From positions 38,954,922 to 39,018,921 of the forward strand of contig NC_054743.1 of NCBI RefSeq assembly GCF_018143015.1: 64,000 nt of DNA, written 5' to 3'. This DNA is from Lytechinus variegatus (taxonomy: Eukaryota > Echinodermata > Echinoidea > Temnopleuroida > Toxopneustidae). The number at the start of each line of letters is the position of its first letter. The stretch's first letter is position 1. Positions 44,785 through 57,100 of this stretch are shown one piece after another. A program made the position numbers and the translations under genes. The notes beneath the pieces are model-generated. The model was given only the letters and a program-made list of their open reading frames with translations, was not told the DNA's origin and searched no databases.

Positions 44785-46137
44785 GGGCAAGTCCAAGAAA
44801 AAGTCACCCTAGAAGGCAAAATTTCATTTTTAATTTAAGAAGTTATCTTTGGTGGGGCAAGAAAGCCCAAATGTTGAATTTTAAAATTTTATTGAGAAAA
44901 ATTTGATAATATGCATATTTTAGCTAATTTGGGGCACCTAATTTGCATAATTGGTAAAATGGGCGTTACATATGGGACAATTATGAAAACTCATAGAAAA
45001 TAAAAACAAAACTTGTGAGATTTAGTCATAGGTGGGACATGGACCCCATAACATCTTATTACTTTTGGAGGAAAAAAAGTGGTGTCATCTAATTAATTAT
45101 GCAAATTAGGTCTTGTCCAAGGATGGAATGTCCCATACGTAACATTTTGAGGATGTTTTTTTAAGTTATTTCTCATAATACAATACTTGTATTGTTGCAT
45201 CTCTCGGAAGTTCCAATTTATAAAGTATGAAAATGTTATACCCAAAAAGTTTCAAAAATGGAGTTTACTTTTTTAATTAAAAGTTAATTAAAAAATTGTT
45301 ACGTATGGGACATGTTACGTATCAGACATTTACACACAATGTCAATGGGGAGATTTATGTACAAAGTGAATGGAGAAAAACAAATTTCTAGGGTGCTCTA
45401 AAAATTGATTATTTACCTTTTCTTTAGTTTTTAAAGACTAATTTGTCATAAATAATGATTAATGAAAACAATTGAAGTGAAAAAATTGTGAAAATGGAAA
45501 AATATGAAAAAAATAAAAAATAATAGAAATACATAATTCATGAAACCATGAAAACCAAGAATTTTTTTTTAGTGTCGTGCCTTTACCTGAAATGGCTCAT
45601 TTCCCTCTTCAGTCATATCAAATATGTCTCAACAGAACATTTTATAAGACAGAAACTTTTATTATTTCCATATTTTAAATTATTTCAATTTTTTTAATCA
45701 TGGAGGAAAATTGTGTATGTTCTCTATGGGGACAAAATGTCCCATACATAACATGTCATTAATTTGTTTAGAGTTTGTAATTAGAGGGATTTGGCTTATG
45801 ACATGAAACTTGCCTTAGATATACTAGAGTATTGTGACTTCTATCACACTAAGTTACAAGTTGTCAAATGAAATACTTTCAAAGAATTCTCAACTTGAAA
45901 AAAATGTTTTAAAAATCGTCTTTTCTGCGTCCCATACGTAACGGCCCATCTTTTCTCTCTAAAAGGTCAAGGTTACATGTCACCATTTTTTTCATGATTA
46001 TTCTTCTCCTAGATGTCTACCATCATGAGCTATGAGGGTATTCAATCTAATCGAAGTCAATTAACACTATTTTCAGGTCATTAAAGCCTCTGAAATGTCC
46101 CATACGTAATAACGCGCGTGAATTCTTGGACTTGCCC
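44785..46137. mobile_element. 1353-bp element with scattered GTCCCATACGTAAC motifs, 4-bp target duplication
   Basis: The ends GGGCAAGTCCAAGAA and TTCTTGGACTTGCCC are inverse copies; CTCA flanks both (44781-44784, 46138-46141). Inside, the motif or its inverse occurs about seven times (near 44964, 45129, 45299, 45312, 45730, 45929, 46097). No transposase ORF. Superfamily not recognised. Confidence 0.78.
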
Positions 46138-46366
46138 CTCATACGAAGCCAGGTCTTCCTTCTCATTGACCCACACGACGGAAGCAAAAACCTGAAACTT
46201 TCACCCCCGAGATTTCTACTTTCCTTAGAAAATAACGAGCGTAGAAATGTCGGAAATGAAGTTTACATGATTTAGGGCAAGATCTTTTCTAAGGAAAGTA
46301 GAAATCTCGGGGGTGAAAGTTTCAGGTTTTGGCTTCCGTCGTGTGTGTTAATGAGAAGGAAGACCA

Positions 46367-46523
46367 GGGAGTGTTTCATCAACATTTTTGTCCGACAAGT
46401 TGTCAGATCTGACATCTTTCTCTGACTCTGATTGGCTGTGAGGCACTGTTACTATGGTAACTGTCGGATAAAATGGGACTTGTCGGATAAAACGTCCGAC
46501 AAGTCCTTTCATGAAACGCTCCC
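46367..46523. mobile_element. GGGAGTGTTTCATC-type MITE, copy 2
   Basis: Same family as 22386-22548: shares GTCAGATCTGACATCTTT and GTCGGATAAAACGTCCGACA. It is inserted in the right arm of the host at 44726-46601. Confidence 0.75.
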
Positions 46524-46779
46524 CAGGCTTCCTTTGAGAGTAACCTTAGTCCTTACGTTAGTAAATAATTTTTACTCTCGAGTCTAGAAGCCGCCTGGCT
46601 AATTCTAGACTAGTCTCAGGAACGTCAGGAAAGGAAGGTCTTTTTCCTTATTCATTTGATTTACCGCCAGGTCTGGCCTCTGAGTATTTAAGCGCAGTGA
46701 TTCATCATATGTATCATTCACAGCGCTCTAACTTTTAACATTAAAATGTGAGCTGGCCTACATCTGAATGGAGCTAAGA

Positions 46780-46860
46780 CCAAGCCGCCCCGGCCCCGCC
46801 CACCATGCCCGCCACTGCCACTGGGGGCCGCGGGGCCGGGCCCGGGGGTCAACGTTCGCT
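46780..46860. promoter_or_regulatory. GC-rich patch, candidate FBXO3 promoter/5' UTR region
   Basis: Roughly 80 nt of very GC-rich sequence (CCGCCCCGGCCCCGCCCACC, GGGGGCCGCGGGGCC) in an otherwise AT-rich interval; CCGCCC boxes are possible Sp1 sites. It lies about 3 kb upstream of the FBXO3 ATG, on the side where a 5' UTR exon is expected. No transcription start evidence; it may equally be a repeat. Confidence 0.3.
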
Positions 46861-47586
46861 CCTCCATCACTCCCTCTCTGCGGCATTTTACTAACTATAG
46901 TAGTTATCGATCCTCTTCCCTCGCCTTTTTTTCTTCAGGCCATTTAACATCGTAATGCGCATCATTATGTTTACTGATCGACTCACCTAACTTGTTAGGC
47001 CTATTTATCATCAGTCTACACGGGTACCACTGCACAGCCACTCCGCAACTAGCTTCATGGGATTTGTTTTGTGTGATGACAAAGACGCTAAATAACGATA
47101 TATCACAATCCTCCGGCGCGGCGCGGCCGTCTTGAGCTAAGCTGACCTAGGCAGCTGCAGGAGGAATTATGTTGCGCACTCAAAACGCCCCCACCCCCGG
47201 ACCCCACCCCTGTTCCCATTAAATCGATGTAATGGGGATGCTCCCCCTCCCATGGAAAATCAAAATGAGAAAAAAAGGACAGACGCCAAATCAAAGGGTG
47301 AAAAAAAAATCAAAATCAAGCTGAAAAGAATAGAGTTAATTTTAGAACGGCCATGCTAGCTGCCCCGTTCAAAAGAGTAAAATGGGGCCGGAAATGCTCT
47401 TGGCCACTGATCGTAGCAGCATACGCAGGGGGGGTTACAGAGGTTTGAACCCCCCTAAAAATGTTGAACCCTTCTTGTACGCAGGGAGGTGGTATGCAGC
47501 CCCCCCCCCCTTAATTTTTTTTCAAAACTTTTTTTGCTTGTCCATTTTTTTTGGGAACAAACGACCTCATTAAGACCCTTCCCCCT

Positions 47587-47725
47587 TAGTCTGCAGGCAC
47601 AGACCCTGATTGACACTTTGATCAACAATGACCTAGCATTCAGTAGGCCTACACAAGGGCACAAGGCATGCCCGTAGCTGCAATTCAGACCCTTAACTCG
47701 AGTAAAGGGTTTGCACAGCAGACTA
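47587..47725. mobile_element. MITE with TAGTCTGCAGGCACAGACCC end, short copy
   Basis: Left TAGTCTGCAGGCACAGACCC and right AAAGGGTTTGCACAGCAGACTA match 16205-16504; the interior is shorter. C-runs flank it. Confidence 0.65.
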
Positions 47726-47915
47726 TATATACCCCCCCCCCTTCAAAAATCCTGCTTACGCTACTGACTGATTGCTACACCCATCTCCCAGCAATTAATG
47801 AAGAAATTAATATTCATGAAGGAAAACGATCAGTGAAACGACAAATCGATCGAGAGAATGATTGGCCGGGAATCGAACGGAGAGAAAATAATTCCGGGGA
47901 AAAAATGAGGAAGAA

Positions 47916-48528
47916 TTAAAGATCAAGTCCACCTCAGAAAAATGTTGATTTGAATCAATAGAGAAAAATCAGACAAGCACAATGATGAAAAATTCACCAA
48001 AATCGGATGTAAAATAAGACGGTTATGCATATGACATTTTAAAGTTTCGCTTATTTTCAACAAAATAGTTATATGAACGAGCAAGTTATATGCAAATGAG
48101 AGAGTTAATGATGTCACTCACTCACGATTTGTTTTTTATTGTTTGAATTATACAATAATTCAATTTTTAAAAATTTGACGATTAATTAGGACAACCTTGC
48201 CTGAAGCACAAAGTGTTAAAACAATGGAATTCCACGTGTTCAGGGAGGAATGAAACTTCATTTTACATGACAATGACGAGAAAATATAAATATTTCATAG
48301 CTCATATAATAAAATACAAAAGAAATATAGTGAGTAAGTGATGTCATCAGTTCCTCATTTTGCATATCGGCCGAGATGTGCATCTAACTGTTTTGTGAAA
48401 TGAAGCGAAACTTTGAAATGCCATAACTTTCTTATTTTACATCCAATTTTGATGAAATTTCCGTGTTATTCTTGTTGAATTTTTCTCTCTTTATTCAAAT
48501 CAAGTTTTTTTGTGGACTTGTCCTTTAA
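47916..48528. mobile_element. TTAA-flanked palindromic MITE, copy 4
   Basis: TTAA at 47916-47919 and 48525-48528, same family as 6068-6664. The right subterminal run has lost the GGGG of the consensus (TTTTTGTGGACTTGTCC). Confidence 0.84.
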
Positions 48529-51052
48529 CAAATTGGGCAGAACGAGAGAACGTGAAAGAGAAGAAATAAAAAAATATGAAAGTATTCTCATTGTGATTCG
48601 TTACTAGAGAGCCGAAAGCCCTTGATTCCTCCTATGTTAAAATGGCTATGCCTACCGAAATAGGCGGGTCCGGATCACGGAAATATTAATTATGAAAGCG
48701 GCAAATGGAATTTTGGCAGCGCAAAAAAGCGGGAAAAAAAAGAGAGAAAATGAATGCAGAAAACGAAACTAAAGAAAATTAAGCAAACCAATGGTCGATG
48801 AAAAGTGAATCAGATAATATGGAGAGAAATCAGAGAATGTAAATTTGCAAAAAGCAAACATCACTTTAATTATACCGCGGAATATGCGAAATGAACTCTC
48901 GCTTTATCTGGAGACCGAATTCATGTTTACAAAACTAAAGGGTTGATGAAGAATGAATCAGATAAAAAGAATGACTTGAATTATAAGCTTGCTCACAGTA
49001 AACGCATACAGAGCTCTCGGAAGTAAAAAAGGGGGAGAAAAAGGGGGAAGAAAGAGAAAAAAGGGGGAAAAAAGAGAAAAAAGGGAGAAAAGAGAGAATA
49101 GACGGTGAGACGAGTGAAAAAAAAAACAAGGAGAGAGAATGAGGCTTGCCTGGAAATTACAAAAAAAAATCATGTCACTATAATTGTATTTATTAAAGGC
49201 TATTTAATTTGTATATGTTATGTAACTATTATATATGTAAGAATATATAGGAGGCTGCACACAAGCTCCGCATTTTTAGCAGCCTCCTCCATTTCCAACC
49301 AATCTTGAATCTAATTTTTGTACAGGGATACTTGAAATATGTTTTGTTATTTATATGTCAAAATTTACAAAACCAACTGTTATTGTTGAAAATGGAATTA
49401 AACGAAACGAATTGCTATTTATGTTTAATTTTATGGTAACTCGTATGAACTCGACAGGACAGCGTGCCGACAGCCAACCCATGCATCCTATATATCTATC
49501 ATGATGATTACAAAAGTGCTTTGTCCAGTTTCCTGTATTTATCAAATCTGTAATAGGCCTAATTGTGTTATATATGATATTATGTCTTGTTATTTTATGT
49601 TTATTATTATGTACAACATTGTGAAACGGAAATCAATAAATCAAATGAAATGATTAAAAAGAAATGTATAAATGCCCAGATTCTAGGTCTAAATCTTTAA
49701 AAAAAAAACGCACATGCATGTTTAAGATACGCAGCTTATTCGTCAGTCAAAATGTTTTTAAATTATCCATTTTCAGATGAGAATACCCATCCATCGTTTT
49801 TTATGATTTACAAAACATGAATAGAGTGTCTCGTTTTTTTAGGTCTGAAAAGTCACTTTTTTCCGCTCACCCTTCGCGCTCGTGATTGTTTCATTAAAAA
49901 GTGCGGCGATTTTTTTTTTTTTTTTGGGGTCGCAATGTCATTTTTAGCTCGCGATTCACGCTCGCATTATTTAACTGTTTAAATATCTATCGTCTTCGTG
50001 GCTAACTGCAAACAGTCGTTATATTAGATCAGGCCAGAATGATTATTAAAAATTTCTGCTCGCGCTTCGCACTCGCAGTATATATAGCGTCTTGTTCAGG
50101 ATCACAATCATTGCCCAGAATGTTCAATTTTCAGGACAAAATACATAAAAAAATCTCCAAAAACTTTTTCTCGCGCTCGCAATATTTAAAAGGGTTATCA
50201 AATATTTATATTGTTTAAAAATCTACTATAGGAAATGATTTCTGATACCCGAGCTAGTTGACCGTCCTTCTAGAGAAACAAACAAAAATCAACTTTAATC
50301 GGCCTATTTTTGTTTTGCATAGTGTAACTGTTTTGTGAAAATAAGTGAAACTTTAAATTGTCATAACTTTCTTATTTTATATCCGATTTTGATCTTTTTT
50401 CTAAATCCGGAAAAGTAAAACATCATCATGGGCACGAAGGCTTACGGTGGTATCCCATATACTGAATGAAGTGAGATGTCTTGTTATATCCGGTCTTTGC
50501 TCCGTAAACCGCAAAGCATCTTGGGTAAAAATACTTTCAACGAAAATATCGAGTGCTACTCTCAAAATTTACTAGTTGGTATGTTGGGTCACTTTTCAAG
50601 TTTCATATGTTATTGATTGAACTATTTCGACTTTTATATAAGTTATGTTTAGGTCATATAAATGAAAATGCGCATAGGCATAGATATATTGGTTAACAAA
50701 CTTCACACATTTCGTGTTTCCATGCCCACCGGTGACGCTGATCGCCAGCGGATTGTTGAAGACAGTTGACCCGAGGCACGCCGGCACCCTCGCGGTCGCT
50801 TGCTCGGTAGCGTTTCGTGTCGCTTTGAAAGAATTTTAACGTTGCTTCTCATTGATTTTCCTTTAGACGTATTGTATGCCTCATCTACATCTGCACTATC
50901 ATGTCTGCCATCATCACGTCTCTCTGTCAGTGTCAGCACCATGTCTCCCAAATAATGCTGATTTTTTTAATCCCCTAAATTATAGTAAATTCACCTTTTT
51001 TCAAAATTTCAGCAGGCCCTAGCCTAGCAGGCCTAGACTAGTCACTAGAGTA
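48529..51052. other. Intergenic; purine-rich tract, repeat scraps, one CpG-rich open frame
   Basis: 49020-49110 is an A/G tract of GGGGAAAAAGAG type. 50320-50395 is a lone fragment of the TTAA-type MITE (AACTTTCTTATTTTATATCCG). 50703-50951 on the minus strand is an 82-codon frame (starts MGDMVLTLTERRDDGRHD) in locally CpG-rich sequence; it has no recognisable domain and I do not call it a gene. The rest is unremarkable. Confidence 0.4.
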
Positions 51053-51459
51053 GAGGCGCACAGCCAATATTGGAGACTGTCTCCAATGTGGGAGATTATC
51101 TCCAATATCAGAGACTTTTGTAAAGAATTTGGGTATCCAATTACAGTCTCCAATGTTGGAGACCAATTCAATTGTTTACATTTGCTGCAAAAGGATTACC
51201 TTGGCGGCAAATAAAAATGTGATAAGCAGATTCCTCATGAAAAATTACCCCTTTTCACCGTCTACTTTAAAAATTCACCATCTACTTTTGTTTTGATAAG
51301 GATTTTTGTTGTCAATCACACACAAAACAAATGGGCTTCTGACCTCAGACAAAATTTCGGGTGGAAAAAATCATGCTTTTGTTTGTGTTGTTTCTTTTGT
51401 CCTTTTACAAAGCAAGTCTCCAACGTGGGAGATTGTCTCCCCTATTGGCCGTGTGCCTC
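51053..51459. mobile_element. ~407-bp foldback element with scattered TCTCCAAT/ATTGGAGA motifs
   Basis: The ends GAGGCGCACAGCCAATATTG and its inverse (CTATTGGCCGTGTGCCTC) are similar. GTCTCCAATGTTGGAGAC-like palindromic units recur near 51070, 51079, 51098, 51143 and 51417-51440. No ORF and no clear target duplication. Confidence 0.65.
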
Positions 51460-53650
51460 ACTGTTTTTTGCCTGTTTGGCTGGGCTTTTTTGGCCCGGGC
51501 CAAGTTGAAATTTGCTTCTTTTTTTATTACGCGACTGGTCTGAGTCTGACTCATGCTCTCTCTTTGGACTTGGGGTGACCATAATTTGGCATTGCTATAT
51601 TTTATTGGGCACTTTTCAGTTTTCAAAAATTCAAGTTCTAACTTTGTTAAACGTACTGGTACAGTTCACACAAAATTAATTAAAATCCTAATGTTAAAAA
51701 TATTGAATAAACATGAGGCTAATATAAATTGAATTGAGGCAAGATCCTTACTACATCACAAGTGTCAAAAAAGTCGAAATCATCCAGCGTGACGGAATTA
51801 GAAATTAGGTCAAGCAATAAGGGTTTCGCTGGTATTATTTGTATCACGATCTCAATTACAGCGATCGACTAATGTGTGCTTGGCTTAATTTGAAGGTGTC
51901 ATTAAAAAGTGTGACCTTCATTTGCACACAATCGTTTTGCAAAGCCAAAGCCTTTAAAAGAGAAATAGATCTAGGGTCTAAAGTAGACAAATGCAAAATA
52001 ATCAGATGGAGGTTAAAATCTTATTTCACTTAAATCTACCTGTTAGTAATGTTACGTGTTAGCTGTTTGCTGTCGTCTGCTCGCAAAATGGTGTTTGCAT
52101 GATGCTTGTCGAGAAGTTTGGATTTTCTCAAAATGGACGCAAAAGATATGTTTGCCAGTGTTTTGTGGATGTTTTGCCAATATTCTAATCTTCAAGTAAT
52201 ATGGGGAATTTCACTAGTTCGCACATTCTGTAGGATTTATCATATTTTTAAGATATTAATTACTTTTTTAGATATGTGACAATGTGCAAAATAGGGTAAG
52301 ACAGTCATTGAGTCCAATTGTTAATAGTAACCTAACTATATGGATTAGCTGGATTACCGAGATGGGATTATACTCAACTTAAGTCCTGGGTCAGTCCTTC
52401 TAACGGGTGGAATACTTGAATTGTCTATGTAGGATGGCTGCAATGGAGCTCAAAGTACTTGGTGCATAAACTTAGTATATTCAGTCTGTCGTGTGAACTT
52501 GACTCTGCGAGATCGAGAGTAGTCGAGGGTACAGGTGTTGAAGTAAGAATGGCGTCGTATATGTCGGGATGGTCTGCGTGTGTGGAGGGTTTCTGGGGGA
52601 CATGGTCGCACGCACGGTCGTGCGTAGTGAGAGATATAATGACGCACTTCGCTCGGCGACCAAGTTCCCCATATGTTTTACATGTACATGTAGGATTGAA
52701 TTTGAATGTTTCTTTTTTTAGTTTTTTACAAACCTGCACAAAATTTTACAGAGAAAAAAAATATTGGGATAATAATGTATGCTATTATTTCTTTTTAAAT
52801 GTTCATGGTTTTCCCAATCATTTGCCCATAATCTAAGATCACTGATATATTTTGCTCATTTTCGAAACAATCCTGGTTTTGAATTCCTGTATTCTAAATC
52901 ATATGACATCATCTGAAAGAGAGCACTCTAAGTTGTAGAAAAGTCCCAGCCTGAAAGTGAAAATTTACAATTTTATAGCCAACTATGAAAATAAATCTAG
53001 AGCTAAGTTGTAAGGGGTCAATTTTTTACAAAAAATGGCTTGGTGAAAATTTTTCGCAACTGTTGTACAGGATCTAACTTTCAATTCATTGCAGGGTGTC
53101 CAAATTTCATGAAATTGACTTTTGGTTAACTGATGTGAAATTGTTCAATGGAATGAAAAAAAAAAGAAAATGCTTAAAACTACTTACTGAGACTGAACTA
53201 GCAGGGATGCCGCTTTTTAGAATTTAGGCATTTAAAACTTATTTTCAGCCATTATAGTTTTTACATTCTGTGGTCTGCTTGTGCGATCACTTATCTGACT
53301 GTAGGGTCTATGAAGGGAAGTTTCTTGAACCTTGGACCTGGAAGTAGTAATCCCTTAAGCAGCTATTCCAAGCTAAACTGGGATGGGATGTGCTTTGACA
53401 GGAGGTATTGGTGCAAACAATTTATTCGAATTTTATTTACAATAAGAATGATGAAGTGCAAGTAAAAACCATGTTTCCAGTGCTTAAGCTTCCTGGAACC
53501 TACAGGAGGCTGTAACCCTCTGATGACTGGAGGGGTAGCCCCCTGGAAGACAGCAACTGCTGGGGCAGTAACTGCTGTAGCTGGTAGTTTTTTCCAGATG
53601 CGAATGGTACAGGGATATTTGTATGCATCAATCGTTGCTTCAGGTACAGG
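51460..53650. other. Intergenic upstream of IFT88; no gene called
   Basis: 52480-52640 is locally CpG-rich (GGCGTCGTATATGTCGGGAT, ACGCACGGTCGTGCGTAGTG with an inverted ACGCACGxxCGTGCGT core at 52610-52625). A 5' UTR exon or promoter for IFT88 could lie in this interval, since the first coding exon has an upstream acceptor, but I see no decisive motif. Confidence 0.35.
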
Positions 53651-53958
53651 GGCCGGTATTCTGATAGCAGGTTTAACTTAAACTCAGGTTTAAAGTTGTG
53701 GTTTAAGTATGGGAAGCCAATTGTTACATAAATCACTAACAATAGAGATATTCTTCAGCTCACTTGGCTCTCAAATCATTCATAATTGTCTAGGAATTAT
53801 AGATAGATGATTGACTTCACCATCGATGAATCAGGAAAGAGCACAGTAAACGTAAGAAACATACAACTTCATAAACACTTTGATACTTCTGGCTTCCCAT
53901 ACTTTAACCACAACTTTAAACCTGAGTTTAAGTTAAACCTTACATTAGAATACGGGCC
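53651..53958. mobile_element. GGCCGGTATTCTGATAG MITE copy, AGG target duplication
   Basis: Same family as 38270-38580. AGG flanks both ends (53648-53650, 53959-53961). It ends about 137 nt before the IFT88 5' UTR acceptor. Confidence 0.78.
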
Positions 53959-54120
53959 AGGGAGTTTTAGCATATGATCTCTTCTACTGATTTACATGCA
54001 TGGAGCCTGGGTTGTGAGGTGCGGAAGCTGGTGGTGTATTTGATTGACTTCTCATTTATTAGTGTGCCATAAATTTCCTTTTCTTACTTCCGTAGTCGGA
54101 GACGGTGATATAAGAACAAA

Positions 54121-57100
54121 ATGGCAATGCAAAACCTGCATCTTGCTGGAGAGGATGACGATGAGATGTACTCTGGCTACAATGAATACAATCCATTTTT
54201 TGACACAGAGGTAAGGAAGGAAAAGAAGTTTGGACATGATTTCTAATTGGATGCTAATTAATGTTGTTGTGGATGTGGCTTGATTGACTTGTAACTCACT
54301 TTTAAACTTCTCAGAATACATGATTTGCAACCAAAAATGTAGGATAATCTTTACAAACCTTTTAACAGTACTTGTAACAGTTTTCAGAAAACCATCTGTG
54401 ACTGTTTCTTTTAGGTGGCGATGTTGTACATGTAAATGATCATGCCTGACTGAAGTTAGGAACACCTTTTTTCATACATAGAGTATATATTACTTGAAAT
54501 AAAGTTTATGAATTTAAATTTATTAGTTGTTTATCAGTGTATTTATCTTCCTTTCAATGTTCTATCAATTATCATTATTACAGACCAATTCTGGGTACAT
54601 GTAGCTTGGTCGGGGAGGGAGACCCTCGAGTCACAGTTATCAAGTTAGCTTTTCCCATATGCAGGCAGCTAAGCTACATGTACCCATCTACTGCTCTGCT
54701 TATATTTTGTTTAAATTTTATTGTATATTGTAATTGCCAAATTGATAATGAATAAATAAATTTTTTTTTCCTGCTACAGAACCTTGAGCAAGATGAAACC
54801 TTTCAGAAAACAGTACAGAAAACAAGTCATGGGAGAAGACCACCCGTAAGTTTGATCTGAAGACCTTTTATGATCAACCTGCTTGATCTCAAGACCTTTT
54901 ATGATCAATCTGTTTTATCTTAAGAGCTTTTATGATCAACCTGTTTGAGTATACATGTACCGGCAAATTTCCCTTTTATCCTTTCCGATTCCTCCCTTAA
55001 GTTTTGCTTTTTTTACTCTGCCCAACGAGTATTTTTCTGACTCTGCTCTGAATGTTATTCTTTGTGACTATATTTCATTCTAGCAGTTATACATGTACCT
55101 AATTCTTCACAAAGAGTGCTGATTACATTGTCCTCTTCTTCTTATTTCATTAATCTTTCATTTCATTCAATGCTATGAAATTCAAATGATATGTTCGTCC
55201 TTAATTGGGGAAATAAACTCTATTTTTGTAGTTCATTACACAATTGTACAAAAAACACCAGCCCAGACTGACAAGAATATTAGCCTACTACAAAAGGTGC
55301 TTAATTTAATCAGCTTATTATTGGTTGAGCTAGGTTGAATAACCAATGGTCTGGTTCTGTCACTTAACAGTTTAATACCATATCTTTCACTTTATTTTTA
55401 TTATTTTATTTATTTATTTTGTTATTTTTTTTTTGGGGGGGGTATATTTCAGGCCTGGTATATATTGTCAATCCTTTTCTAATTCCATGGAAATTTTATC
55501 ATGGACCCTTTTGCCATTCAAATTCTATACTTTTTTAAAACATGTGTCACTTTTTGTCCCCACCTAACTTTTTGTCATTTTTGTGCAGGATTGTACTGTT
55601 TGATATGTAATATGTCTGTCATATTAATTCTTTGCATGCTTTGTGTAGAATGCTCTCTAGTCTAATCATATTTCTTCTTTTTTCTGATAACTTGTTTCAT
55701 TTCTACATCTCAAACTATTTTATGATCTCAGATGACAGCTGCTAGGCAACCCCAGGTGAGAATTCTTCTCTTTTCTTTTCGTTTATTTCACTATTAAACT
55801 CATTTGTCCAGATTCTGAAGTGCTGTATAACTCTAGACCATGGTCTTACTGTGCTAAAATTAAGAGAAGCCAGAAATAGATAAAAAAAAATTGTGTAGAT
55901 CGTTTGTTTACTTTTTTTGTTTGGAGTACCCCTTTAATCATATGTGAATGTGTGAACAAGGCATAAGCAGAGCTGCCAAGTAGTAGGGGAAGGCGGGGTA
56001 AGTTGAGCATAGGGGCAAGTTGAGCCACCACCCCCAGGCCAATAATGAATGAGTCAGACATTATGGTGGTGTGATGTATTGATGACCCATTACATAACCC
56101 TTCAACCAACCATATTGTTTTCGACTTTGAAACAAAAAGTACTTTTTTAGATAGAAAAATGCAAATTTTAGCTAAAAAAGTAAAAAAGGGTGTAAAATAG
56201 AGGAGTGCTTTTTACCCACACACGTCTTTAAATATAATGAAGAAATAATAACAACATTATTAGTCCAGGTATGGATCTTCATTCTTGTCATAGTCTTTTA
56301 AATGATGGATACATAAAAATGTGTTGATCTGAAAATATCGCATTAATTTCAGACTGGGGTAAGTTGAGCCAACTTACATGGGGCAAGTTGAGCCATGGTA
56401 ATTCTTATGGTAATAAGAATGAAAAATTAAAAAAACTTGAAAAGCCATTGATATGCAGGCAGAAAGATGTAAATTCACATGACAGTTCTTTTACTTTTAG
56501 AAGATGTTAGTATTTATAGAGAATTAGCAAGTGAAAAGACTTGAAATAAAAATTGACATGCTGCTTCTTCCCGCATACATTTTGTACATAGTTTATGTGG
56601 CTCAACTTACCCCAGAAGGTGGCACAACTTACCCCACATATGGGGCAAGTTGAGCCATTTGACATCGTTTTTTTCAAAGGTCACAGTGAATTTCAGTGTG
56701 GGGGTAGAAAGTTATATATAGGTAAAAAATATTTCCCAAGAATCCAATTTAAAGGCAAGGTACTTATTTCTACAATATTATTAGTCATATCAATTCTAAC
56801 ATGCAAAATGCAAAAAGTGTCACAACTTACCCCGCCTTCCCCTACAGATTTTCCAGATTTAGTACTGAAAAATGAGAAGAATACTGATGGTTTCATGCAA
56901 AATACTGATTTCTCAAGTTTCAGTTTTGTGTGTTATCCTATGGTATTTCTTTGAAAATACTGATTTCCTCGCCAAAATACTGATTTTCAGCTTTAAAAAT
57001 ACTGAAATGTTCTTGTTCAGGTTGGCAGCTCTGCATAAGACAACTCTAGTTTGTGGTCACTGGCAGATCCAGGGGGGGGGGGGGCATGGGGGCACAGCCA

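Larger units (their letters stand above)
44726..46601. mobile_element. Nested transposon complex: foldback host element with two inserted elements
   Basis: The host has inverted ends TAGCCAGGCGGCTTCTAGA (44726) and its inverse (to 46601), and an inner inverted pair around 46148-46360 (CCCCCGAGATTTCTACTTTC and inverse). The left arm is interrupted at 44785-46137, the right arm at 46367-46523. Removing both leaves arms that match through the GTTACTCTCA and CCAGGTCTTCC-type blocks. This lies between FBXO3 and IFT88, probably in the FBXO3 5' intron. Confidence 0.78.

Noticed and set aside
50703..50951. 82-codon minus-strand frame in CpG-rich DNA
   Set aside because: No domain, no homologue recognised, no convincing splice partner; left as an open question only.
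52459..52836. 125-codon frame upstream of IFT88
   Set aside because: Composition drifts into an AT-rich intron-like tail and no family is recognisable.
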